Assembly: GCA_023253235.1 (NCBI GenBank)
Contig: JALRHE010000262.1
Coordinates: forward strand, 1 to 24,207
From: Steroidobacteraceae bacterium
Lineage (GTDB): Bacteria > Pseudomonadota > Gammaproteobacteria > Steroidobacterales > Steroidobacteraceae
Direction: 5' to 3'
DNA length: 24,207 bases
Shown here piece by piece: positions 14,297 to 21,245 of the stretch. Made by a program: the position numbers and the translations under genes. The notes under the pieces are model-generated. The model was not told where the DNA came from. It worked only from the letters and a program-made list of their open reading frames with translations, and did not search any database. Numbering within the stretch: position 1 is the stretch's first letter; each line of letters starts with the position of its first letter.

Positions 14297-15798
14297 GTCT
14301 CGAGATTACCCGTCGTTTTAATGTCGTCGATACGGTCACCAGTCTGATCGATGGACAACGTGTGCCCGCGCGATCTGGCACCCATCGCATTCCGATCATC
14401 AACCCGACCAACGAACAGGTGCTCGCGCATCTGCAGGAGGCCGATGCCGCCGAAGTCAACGAGGCGGTCGTTTCGGCTCGCCGCGCCTTCGATCAAGGCC
14501 CGTGGCCGCGGATGGACATCACCGAACGTAATGACATCCTCTATTCGATCCGCGACCACCTTCGCAAGAATGCCGAAGAGCTCGCCTATCTCGAATGTCT
14601 GAATACGGGTCTACCGCTACTCAGCGTGCGTCGGCATGTCGATCGTATGGCTCGCAACTTCGAGTTCTTCGCCGAGGTGGCGAGCACCACTCACGGCGAA
14701 ACCTATACACAAAGCAAGGGCTACGTAACCTACGTTACACGTGAGCCGCGTGGCGTCGCCGGTTGCATCGCCCCATGGAATGCACCGCTGTCGCTCGCCT
14801 CCATGCGCGTGGCGACCTGCATCCCCTTCGGCAACACCTGCGTGTTGAAGCCCTCTGAATACACCCCGCTCTCGATGCTGCGCATGGTCGAGATTTTTCA
14901 CGAGGCGGGTCTGCCTCCTGGCGTCGTGAACCTCGTCAACGGTCGTGGTCAAATCACCGGTGATGCCCTCGTCAACCATGCGGGTGTCGACATGATCGGC
15001 TTCACCGGCGGCACCAGCACGGGTCGCGCGATTGCAGCCACCGCCGGACGCAACCTCAAACCGGTGGCGCTCGAGCTCGGCGGCAAGTCAGCCAACATCA
15101 TCTGTGACACCGCTGATGTCGAACGCGCGCTCGATGGCGCCCTCGCTGGCATCTACGGCAACAACGGCCAAGCCTGTCTCGCAGGCTCGCGCATCCTAGT
15201 GCAGCGCGGCATTGCCGACGCTTTCATTGAGCGCTTCGTGGCCCGCAGCCGGAAAATCAAGATCGGTGATCCGATGCTGCCCTCAACCGAGATCGGGCCG
15301 CTGGCGTTCGAACAGCACATGCAACGCGTTCTCTCCTACGTCGATGTCGCCAAGGCCGACGGCGCGACGTTGCTGACGGGCGGCCGTCGCTCACCCGCGC
15401 ACGACAAAGGCTGGTTCATCGAACCGACAGCCGTACTGGCGCCCGGTAACGACGCACGCGTTTGTCAGGAGGAAATCTTTGGTCCGTTTGCGACCTTCCT
15501 GACCTTCGATACCGTCGATGAGGCGGTTGCCATTGCCAATGCCTCCAAGTTCGGCCTCGTGAGCTATGTGTGGACAGAGGATCTATCCACCGCGATGCGC
15601 TGCGCGCGCGACATCCGCGCCGGTACGGTGTGGGTCAACACGGCGATGATCCGCGACTTGCGAGCTCCGTTCGGCGGCTACAAAGAATCGGGTATCGGTC
15701 GTGACGGTCCGCAGGCGAGCCTCGAGTTCTTCACCGAACTCAAGGCCACCATCATTCCGATCGATCCGGTCAAGGGGCACCGCTACGGCGCCGCTTGA
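14293..15798 (+). CDS. Aldehyde dehydrogenase, HpaE-like (semialdehyde dehydrogenase)
   Basis: A 501-residue NAD(P)-dependent aldehyde dehydrogenase. Oxyanion Asn163 (APWNAP), Lys186 (LKPSEY), FTGGTSTGR (237-245), general base Glu261 (ALELGGKS), nucleophile Cys295 (GNNGQACLAGSR) and EEIFGPF near residue 395 are all present. NFEFFAEV (122-129), GDALV and VNTAMIRDLRAPFGGYKESG resemble HpaE, which oxidises 5-carboxymethyl-2-hydroxymuconate semialdehyde, so a ring-cleavage-type or other semialdehyde acid is a reasonable substrate class. That comparison is recalled, not computed. I chose the ATG at 14293 because it forms an ATGA overlap with the methyltransferase stop; a longer in-frame extension from 14059 would lie inside the methyltransferase gene and matches no family. 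The 3' end overlaps the convergent VOC gene by 29 bases. Confidence 0.95.
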   Translation: MSLEITRRFNVVDTVTSLIDGQRVPARSGTHRIPIINPTNEQVLAHLQEADAAEVNEAVVSARRAFDQGPWPRMDITERNDILYSIRDHLRKNAEELAYLECLNTGLPLLSVRRHVDRMARNFEFFAEVASTTHGETYTQSKGYVTYVTREPRGVAGCIAPWNAPLSLASMRVATCIPFGNTCVLKPSEYTPLSMLRMVEIFHEAGLPPGVVNLVNGRGQITGDALVNHAGVDMIGFTGGTSTGRAIAATAGRNLKPVALELGGKSANIICDTADVERALDGALAGIYGNNGQACLAGSRILVQRGIADAFIERFVARSRKIKIGDPMLPSTEIGPLAFEQHMQRVLSYVDVAKADGATLLTGGRRSPAHDKGWFIEPTAVLAPGNDARVCQEEIFGPFATFLTFDTVDEAVAIANASKFGLVSYVWTEDLSTAMRCARDIRAGTVWVNTAMIRDLRAPFGGYKESGIGRDGPQASLEFFTELKATIIPIDPVKGHRYGAA

Positions 15799-16327
15799 GA
15801 CCGGGAAAGCGATTCGAAATCCCGACCGAGCCACCTTTGATGTTCTGGATGAAATTGACGAGAACCCCATTCGGGTCGCGCAGCGTCATTTCCTTCGACA
15901 GTACGCCGTGGGCCGCGATCTCAAGCATCGTCGGCGGACAGAGCACGGGCAAACGCAGTGCGCGGGCGCCTCGATAAATGCGATCCACGTCGGGCGAGTG
16001 GAAGACGAGACACGCTTCACCTTGGTTGGCACGGCTCGGATCTCGATGCCGATCGATCGGTGGCGAAGGCCGCTTGAGTTCGAACAAACCCACCATCCCC
16101 CAATCGACGTCCTCCGATTGCAGGATAATCCAGCGCGTGGTGCAAGGTGGAGCGCCAAGCAGTTGGTACAACTCGGGCAGTTCCTTGCCCGCCTCGCCTG
16201 AAATCCAAACTTTGAGCCCGAGCAGGTCGCGCCAGAAACGCAGACTGCGATCCATGTTCTTGACGATGATGGCGGTTCGCTTCAGCGGCGTGACGAGCGG
16301 CCCACGAGAACGACGAACTTTTTTCAT
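15770..16327 (-). CDS. VOC-superfamily (glyoxalase/bleomycin-resistance fold) protein
   Basis: A 185-residue protein with the paired beta-alpha-beta-beta-beta modules of the vicinal oxygen chelate fold: TAIIVKNMDRSLRFWRDLLG (18-37) opens the first and EACLVFHSPDVDRIYRGARA the second, ending at TLRDPNGVLVNFIQ. Residue 18, often the His metal ligand, is Thr, and the Glu expected after DPNG is Asn, so the usual metal site appears incomplete. The protein may be a binding or isomerase-type member rather than a metalloenzyme. The C-terminal tail is basic (LKRRRSGAP). Its last 29 bases overlap the aldehyde dehydrogenase gene on the opposite strand. The start is 24 bases from the divergent GST start, with an AGGAGAGAG ribosome site in that gap. 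The function is unknown. Confidence 0.82.
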   Translation of the reverse strand: MKKVRRSRGPLVTPLKRTAIIVKNMDRSLRFWRDLLGLKVWISGEAGKELPELYQLLGAPPCTTRWIILQSEDVDWGMVGLFELKRPSPPIDRHRDPSRANQGEACLVFHSPDVDRIYRGARALRLPVLCPPTMLEIAAHGVLSKEMTLRDPNGVLVNFIQNIKGGSVGISNRFPGLKRRRSGAP

Positions 16328-16351
16328 GACTCTCTCCTGCAGGATGGTCCC

Positions 16352-16984
16352 ATGATAGATCTACACACGGTGGCAACCGCCAATGGTTACAAGGCCTCGA
16401 TCATGCTCGAGGAAGTCGGCTTACCTTACACGGTCCGAGAATACGATCTCGTCAAAGGCGAGAATTTCACACCCGAATTTCTGAGTTTGAACCCCGTGGG
16501 ACGACTGCCGGCCATCGTGGATCATGACGTCAGCGGCGATACCGACGGCAAACCCCTCTCGGTGTATGGCTCGGCGGCGATCCTGATTTATCTCGCCGAA
16601 AAAACAGGACAGCTGTTGCCACGCACGACTCGGGCTCGCGCAAAGACATTCGAGTGGGTCGGCATCGTCTCGGGTGATGTCGGCCCCGCCTACAGCGGAC
16701 AGTTCGTCTTCAACGTGGTGGCACAAGAGAAAATCCCGTACGCCATCGAACTCTACAACCGCCTTTGTCTGCGCATGGTCGCAACGCTCGAACAGCAACT
16801 CGCGAAGACCGCTTACCTCGTGGGCGACGAATACACGATCGCCGACGTCATCGCCTATCCCGTCGCTACGGTGTCGATGAAACGCTTCCCCGGCAACCTC
16901 GATGCGCATCCGAATCTCGCGCGCTGGGCGACCGAAATCGGCGCTCGCCCCGCCGTGCAGCGCGGCATGAAGGTGCCGCGATGA
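16352..16984 (+). CDS. Glutathione S-transferase family protein (YfcG-like, Nu class)
   Basis: A 210-residue cytosolic GST. The N-terminal thioredoxin-like domain has TANGYKASIMLEEVGLPY (9-26), where YfcG of E. coli has TPNGHK...; the Thr and Asn are the residues that contact glutathione in that class. NPVGRLPAIVD (48-58) supplies the cis-proline, and YGSAAILIYLAEKTG (72-86) the gamma-glutamyl site. The C-terminal helical domain (about 95-205) contains IPYAIELYNR and YTIADVIAYP. YfcG relatives act as disulfide reductases or glutathione-dependent isomerases and dehalogenases. A GGATGG ribosome site precedes the ATG. It shares a 24-base intergenic gap with the VOC gene, so at least one of their promoters must lie inside the other's coding sequence. 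Confidence 0.92.
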   Translation: MIDLHTVATANGYKASIMLEEVGLPYTVREYDLVKGENFTPEFLSLNPVGRLPAIVDHDVSGDTDGKPLSVYGSAAILIYLAEKTGQLLPRTTRARAKTFEWVGIVSGDVGPAYSGQFVFNVVAQEKIPYAIELYNRLCLRMVATLEQQLAKTAYLVGDEYTIADVIAYPVATVSMKRFPGNLDAHPNLARWATEIGARPAVQRGMKVPR

Positions 16985-17006
16985 AACGGCGAGGCTAGTT
17001 CACCAC

Positions 17007-17034
17007 GCCTCAGCCAAAGGGCCTCAGCCAAAGG
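17007..17034. repeat. Perfect 14-bp tandem duplication spanning a stop codon
   Basis: GCCTCAGCCAAAGG occurs twice back to back (17007-17020 and 17021-17034). The right copy contains the last codons and stop of the minus-strand membrane-protein gene; the left copy repeats them just past the stop. GGCGAGGC (16988-16995) can pair imperfectly with GCCTCAGCC (17007-17015), giving a weak hairpin between the two convergent genes, without a T-run. Confidence 0.95.
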
Positions 17035-17701
17035 TCGGCTTGGCGAGACCGACGAACGCGGCGACCAACAAGAGAAACCAGATCCCGAGTATGAACGGTC
17101 TCGTTCGATCGAAACCTCGCACGAGTTCGGCTTCGAGCTCGGGCGAGGAACCGTCACTGAGAATTTTGCGCAGCGCAGGACCGATCGGCTTTCCGCGCAT
17201 GCGGATCATGATGCCGCAGAAGACCAACACACCAAACAGCGCCACCTTGATCGAAATCCAGTCGGTCACGAGCGGCCCCTGACCCACGAGACCGGCGACG
17301 CCCGTCGCCAGCAGGATCGCCACCAGCGCAAAACGCCACACGAGATCGATGCTCCGCAAGCGCTCGGCGAGCGGTGTGCCTTGGTGATGGTGGATCGCCC
17401 ACACGAACCACAACCAGCCTGCGCCGATGAGCCAAGTCATGAGCGCTGCAAATGCGGGCAAGGCAATCACCCCCGTCGCGACACCGAGTGTGGTTCCGAC
17501 CGGCAGCATCAACACCAACGAGTAGCGCGGCAACTGATCGACCCAGCCCATGATGCGCAGCGCCGTTCGACGCGATTCGAGCGTCAGCGTCGTGTCCTGA
17601 ACGTAGCGAGCGGAATAGAAAACGCCGATATCGGCACCGAGCCAATAGACGAACAACAATAGGTGCATCAGCACCAGGAGCGCGTAGATCTCACCGGACA
17701 T
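17024..17701 (-). CDS. Integral membrane protein of unknown function, paralogue A
   Basis: A 225-residue protein with about five to six hydrophobic helices. I do not recognise the family with certainty; the short multi-helix form with a His in helix 1 is reminiscent of HemJ/CopD/DUF2269-type proteins. Conserved points shared with the divergent neighbour are H13 and YWLGADIGVF in helix 1, VDQLPRYSLVLMLPVG, a GTPLAERL loop, KVALFGVLVFCGI, the GKPIGPAL loop and a final AAFVGLAKPTF. The start is the ATG at 17701, preceded by AGGGGGA; an upstream in-frame ATG at 17767 would run over the divergent gene and is rejected. The last codons and stop lie in the 14-bp tandem repeat. Function, and whether it binds heme or metal, is unknown. 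Confidence 0.85.
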   Translation of the reverse strand: MSGEIYALLVLMHLLLFVYWLGADIGVFYSARYVQDTTLTLESRRTALRIMGWVDQLPRYSLVLMLPVGTTLGVATGVIALPAFAALMTWLIGAGWLWFVWAIHHHQGTPLAERLRSIDLVWRFALVAILLATGVAGLVGQGPLVTDWISIKVALFGVLVFCGIMIRMRGKPIGPALRKILSDGSSPELEAELVRGFDRTRPFILGIWFLLLVAAFVGLAKPTFG

Positions 17702-17741
17702 GATCGAGTAATCCCCCTGCACATTTCGTAGAATCGACGGC
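17702..17741. promoter_or_regulatory. 40-base divergent gap between the paralogous membrane-protein genes
   Basis: Only 40 bases separate the two ATG codons. The gap holds the minus-strand AGGGGGA ribosome site and, on the plus strand, ACATTTCGTAGAAT, whose TAGAAT (17728-17733) is a five-of-six -10 match but lies only 8 bases before the plus-strand ATG. If it is used, that transcript would be leaderless or nearly so. No GGAG-type ribosome site precedes the plus-strand gene. Confidence 0.3.
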
Positions 17742-18407
17742 ATGGAACATACCATCTGGGTCTTCATCCATGTGATGCTGCTCGTCTACTGGCTGGGCGG
17801 CGATCTCGGCGTCTTCCTGCTGGCCAAGGCAGCTAAGCGATCCGACCTGTCATTCGCGGAGCGCGCTTTCGCACTGAAGATGGCGGTACAGATCGATCTG
17901 ATACCGCGTTTATGTTTCACCTTGATGTTCCCGGTTGGATTGCAACTGAGCGCATCCGGCGGATTCGCGCCGATTCCGAGCTGGGCGCTGACGCTCGCTT
18001 GGATCGCGAGCGCCGCCTGGATCGCACTGCTATTTGCCATAGGTCGAGCCGAAGGCACGCCACGAGCCCACACACTCAATCAGTGGCATTTAGCGTGGCA
18101 GGCCCTACTGCTGCTTGGTCTCGGTACCTTGGGTGTACTCGCCCTACTCGGCCTCGGCCCACTACCCGGCGGTTGGTACGGGCTCAAGATACTGCTGTTC
18201 GCGCTGATCTTTGCGATGGGTATCGGGATCGACGTGGCGTTTCGTCCAATTGGCCCGGCGTTCATGCGACTCGCTACCGAAGGTAGCCAACCCGATATCG
18301 AACAAGCCATCAGCACCGCCGTTGATGGAGCGATTCGCTACGTGCTTGGTTTGTACGCGCTGCTGATCGTCATCGCTTTCATCGGCATCACCAAGCTGGT
18401 CTTTTGA
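17742..18407 (+). CDS. Integral membrane protein of unknown function, paralogue B
   Basis: A 221-residue protein with about six hydrophobic helices, clearly paralogous to the divergent gene. Matching blocks are HVMLLVYWLGGDLGVF (10-25), IDLIPRLCFTLMFPVG, GTPRAHTLNQ, LKILLFALIFAMGIGI, FRPIGPAFMRLATEGSQPDI and IAFIGITKLVF. Shared polar residues are the helix-1 His10, the Asp of GGD, the Arg of IPR and the Arg-Pro of the RPIGPA loop; these would be candidates for a buried cofactor or substrate site. There is no signal peptide and no recognised catalytic motif. The start at 17742 follows the divergent gap with no obvious ribosome site. The alpha/beta hydrolase gene begins 22 bases after its stop on the same strand. 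Confidence 0.85.
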   Translation: MEHTIWVFIHVMLLVYWLGGDLGVFLLAKAAKRSDLSFAERAFALKMAVQIDLIPRLCFTLMFPVGLQLSASGGFAPIPSWALTLAWIASAAWIALLFAIGRAEGTPRAHTLNQWHLAWQALLLLGLGTLGVLALLGLGPLPGGWYGLKILLFALIFAMGIGIDVAFRPIGPAFMRLATEGSQPDIEQAISTAVDGAIRYVLGLYALLIVIAFIGITKLVF

Positions 18408-18429
18408 CATTCAACCGCAAGGAACTCTC

Positions 18430-19233
18430 ATGCCCATTGCACGCATCAACGACCACGACATGTATTACGAAGTGCTCGGCCAAGGCGAGCCGGTGCTCTG
18501 CATGGGTGGCTGGGGAACGTTCTGTCGTGACAATCACCATCATCTGGCTCGCGGCCTGACCGATCGCTATCAAGTGATCCTGTTCGACTACCGCGGCATC
18601 GGCGAGTCGACTGACGATCTCGCACGTCCATCGACGATGGGATTACATGCCGATGATGCGATCGGCTTGCTCGATCACTTGGGCCTCAAGAATGTCCATC
18701 TGGTTGGCTTGGTAGGCATGGGCGCCTGCGTTGCCCAAGAAATCGCGATCAAGCGTCCGGATCTTGCACGCAGCATGCTCAACACGGGCGCTTGGTGCGA
18801 AGTCGACGATTTTCTGCGTGATCAGCTCAACATGTTCCGCGAGATCCACCGCGACGCCGGGTTTTTCGCCTTCCAGAAGGTCGTAACGCTGTTGTCCTTC
18901 ACGCCTGAGTACTACAACGCGAACCATTCGAAGTTGCTCGGTCCCCAAGGTGGCTGGAAAGAATTGAACGGACGTTTCGAAGCCCACTCGCGTCTCGTTG
19001 AAGCCTGTGTGAACTTCGAATCTCGCAGCAGACTCGGTCAGGTGAAATGCCCGACACTCGTGATTCATGCGGCGCTCGATGTTGTCACGAGTCCGCGCAC
19101 CACCATTCCGATCGAGAAAGCGATTCCGGGTGCCATCGGTGAAACCTGGGACGATCTGGCGCACGTGGTCGCCGGCAAAGAGCAGAAAATCCGCTTCTGC
19201 AATCGTCTATTCGACTGGCTCGATACGCACTGA
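18430..19233 (+). CDS. Alpha/beta-hydrolase-fold protein lacking the serine nucleophile
   Basis: A 267-residue alpha/beta-hydrolase. The fold is clear: MGGWGT (25-30) for the oxyanion loop, FDYRGIGES (52-60), the nucleophile elbow region VHLVGLVGMGACVAQE (89-104), Asp217 in HAALDVVTSP and His245 in LAHVV. The elbow should read G-x-S-x-G (for example GHSMGG), but here the Ser position aligns with Gly97 and there is no Ser in the segment. Cys100 is nearby but is not at the normal position. Asp and His are kept. It may be a non-hydrolytic member (lyase, cofactor-free oxygenase-like or binding protein) or use another nucleophile. AAGGAA precedes the ATG. The gene sits 22 bases after membrane paralogue B and 2 bases before the rhomboid gene, so these are probably one operon. 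Confidence 0.88.
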   Translation: MPIARINDHDMYYEVLGQGEPVLCMGGWGTFCRDNHHHLARGLTDRYQVILFDYRGIGESTDDLARPSTMGLHADDAIGLLDHLGLKNVHLVGLVGMGACVAQEIAIKRPDLARSMLNTGAWCEVDDFLRDQLNMFREIHRDAGFFAFQKVVTLLSFTPEYYNANHSKLLGPQGGWKELNGRFEAHSRLVEACVNFESRSRLGQVKCPTLVIHAALDVVTSPRTTIPIEKAIPGAIGETWDDLAHVVAGKEQKIRFCNRLFDWLDTH

Positions 19234-19235
19234 TC

Positions 19236-19814
19236 ATGTTCGGCGCACTGCAACCGATGACTCGGTTTCTGTTGATCGCGAATGTCGCGATCTTCGGCGC
19301 GCAGTGGCTGTGGCCCTCTTTGATCGACACCTTCGCACTTTGGCCAATCGGTGGCGGTTTCGAACCGTGGCAGATCGTGAGCTATGCGTTCCTGCACGGC
19401 AGTCTGGCGCACATCGGCTTCAACATGATCGGCCTACTGAGCTTCGGTAACGAGCTCGAGGCGTGGTGGGGTCCGAAGCGCTTCTTGCAGTTCTATCTCG
19501 CCAGCGTGATCGCCGCCGCGCTCATGCAACTGGCGGTGACCATGTCGCTGGGGCAGATCGCACCCACCGTTGGTGCCTCGGGTGGAATCTTCGGCTTGCT
19601 GCTCGGCTTCGCGATGATGTTCCCGCGTCGCAAAATCGTGCCTTTGATACCGCCGATCCCGATGCCGGCCTGGGTCTTCGTCACCCTTTACGGCGCGCTT
19701 GAGCTCTACCTCGGCGTAACGGGCACGGCGAGTGGCATCGCCCACTTTGCGCATCTGGGCGGCATGATCGGCGGATGGATCATGCTGCGTCGGTGGCGCG
19801 CCGAGCGGGTCTAG
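19236..19814 (+). CDS. Rhomboid-family intramembrane serine protease
   Basis: A 192-residue six-helix rhomboid, close in size to the bare catalytic core. The GASG motif (113-116) gives catalytic Ser115, and His173 in AHFAHLGGMIGG completes the dyad. His59 and Asn63 in HIGFN are the conserved oxyanion/HxxxN residues of helix 2. ELEAWWGPKRFLQFYLAS (74-91) is the usual loop-1/helix-3 region, though with WWG-xKR rather than the E-x-x-x-G-S form. It cleaves within or next to substrate membrane helices; the substrate is unknown. The start lies 2 bases after the hydrolase stop, so the two are coupled; a second Met at residue 8 is an alternative start. The stop abuts the stop of the convergent MATE gene, without an intervening base. 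Confidence 0.93.
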   Translation: MFGALQPMTRFLLIANVAIFGAQWLWPSLIDTFALWPIGGGFEPWQIVSYAFLHGSLAHIGFNMIGLLSFGNELEAWWGPKRFLQFYLASVIAAALMQLAVTMSLGQIAPTVGASGGIFGLLLGFAMMFPRRKIVPLIPPIPMPAWVFVTLYGALELYLGVTGTASGIAHFAHLGGMIGGWIMLRRWRAERV

Positions 19815-21245
19815 TCACTGATCGCCCCGCCATAGATCGATCTGCTGCCACCGATTGCTGCGCCAGCGTCGATACATCACGACGCCGAGCACCATGGCGT
19901 AGCTCATCAAGGCGAGCCATCCACCGAGTGCGCCGAGTCCGGCCTGCGGAAGACCGGGGATCCACGCCTGCGACGCATCGAAAATCAGCGTGTGCGCGAG
20001 CGGCACGAAGAAGCCCCAGGACAACACCAACGCAGTCATGGCGGGAACGCGTGTATCACCGGCTGCACGCAGACAGAAACTCGAGCCGAAATAGAGACCG
20101 TCAAAGAGCTGATACGCCGCTGCCGGCATCAACAAAATTAATGCCGTCGACACCACCAGTGGCGCACTGACATCACCGCTCGCGACGAACAAGGGTAACA
20201 ACCAAGGGCCGATCAACAGCAGTAGCATCGCTACGGCGAACATGAAGCCCGAGCAACTACGCGCGATCACCGTGCCGAGGTGTGCCGCCCACTCGCGGTT
20301 GCCGGCACCGATGGCCTGGCCGGTGACCGTCGTCCCCGCCGTAGCCAGACCGAGCGCGGGCATGTAGGCGAGTGAGGTCAGCATCATGACGATCTGCGTC
20401 GCGGCTGCACCCACATTACCGACTTGGGTCACCATCAACTGCATCAGAGCCACGCCAAGTACGTCGGCACCGTACATCACACCGATCGGCAAACCCACCG
20501 CCAGTTGCCGGCGCACCATGACCCAACGAGGTCGCCATGTGAGACGAGTCCGATAGCGAACGGCGAGCTTCGGCCCCAGCATGATCGCGAGCCCCGCAAT
20601 CAAGCCACACAACTGCGCGACGTTGGTGCCCCACGCGGCGCCGGCCATCCCCCAGCCGAGTTCGAACATAAAGTATTCGTTGGCGGGAACGTTCGCCACC
20701 GTCGTGATCAGTGCAACCGCTAACGTCGCCCGCGTTTGGCCGATTCCATTGAAGAAGCTCATCAAGCCCCAGGTCATCGCCCCGAGGAACGCTCCGCCGA
20801 TGCGCGGCTCCCAATAATCGATCGCCAAGAGGCGCAAGCTCTCGTCCAGACGAAACCACGCAAGCACACCGTTGCCGAGATAAGCCGCCAAAAGAAACAA
20901 CGGGATGGCGACAATCGACCCCCACAAGCCATTCCACGCCGACTGCGAGGCTCGGGTACGGCGACCAGCGCCATCGGCCTGCGACACGAACGACTGTGTT
21001 GCGAGTCCAACGCCGCCCAGCACGAGGATCACGCAGGTCATGAGCCAGTAGATGGCGCCGATCGCGGCGACGGCATCCGTCGAGAGACGTCCGATGAACC
21101 AGACGTCCGTGAGATTGAGCACCGCCTGAATGGCATTGGTGATCATCAGGGGCGCTGCGATCGTCAGCAGTGCGCGCCAATCGATACGGCGCCTCCCGGC
21201 AGCATCCAGACGCGCTGCCGGTAGAGTCTCCTGCACGGAATTCAT
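19815..21245 (-). CDS. MATE-family efflux transporter
   Basis: A 476-residue inner-membrane exporter with about 12 helices. The N-terminal IAAPLMITNAIQAVLNLTDVWFIGRLSTDAVAA pattern is typical of the MATE family (NorM/DinF group), with the second half repeating the fold (RQLAVGLPIGVMYGADVLG). MATE proteins expel cationic drugs or metabolites by Na+ or H+ antiport. The ATG at 21245 overlaps the stop of the Tlc-like gene as ATGA, so I reject a longer reading from 21344 that would add a non-homologous, charged extension. The C-terminus abuts the rhomboid stop. As last gene of a ccm-led run it may simply be co-transcribed, or it may move a molecule connected with redox maintenance; the sequence cannot decide. 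Confidence 0.93.
   Translation of the reverse strand: MNSVQETLPAARLDAAGRRRIDWRALLTIAAPLMITNAIQAVLNLTDVWFIGRLSTDAVAAIGAIYWLMTCVILVLGGVGLATQSFVSQADGAGRRTRASQSAWNGLWGSIVAIPLFLLAAYLGNGVLAWFRLDESLRLLAIDYWEPRIGGAFLGAMTWGLMSFFNGIGQTRATLAVALITTVANVPANEYFMFELGWGMAGAAWGTNVAQLCGLIAGLAIMLGPKLAVRYRTRLTWRPRWVMVRRQLAVGLPIGVMYGADVLGVALMQLMVTQVGNVGAAATQIVMMLTSLAYMPALGLATAGTTVTGQAIGAGNREWAAHLGTVIARSCSGFMFAVAMLLLLIGPWLLPLFVASGDVSAPLVVSTALILLMPAAAYQLFDGLYFGSSFCLRAAGDTRVPAMTALVLSWGFFVPLAHTLIFDASQAWIPGLPQAGLGALGGWLALMSYAMVLGVVMYRRWRSNRWQQIDLWRGDQ

Noticed and set aside
16985..17023. Hairpin GGCGAGGC/GCCTCAGCC as a bidirectional terminator
   Set aside because: The stem has a bulge, the loop is long, and there is no T-run on either side; termination here cannot be supported.
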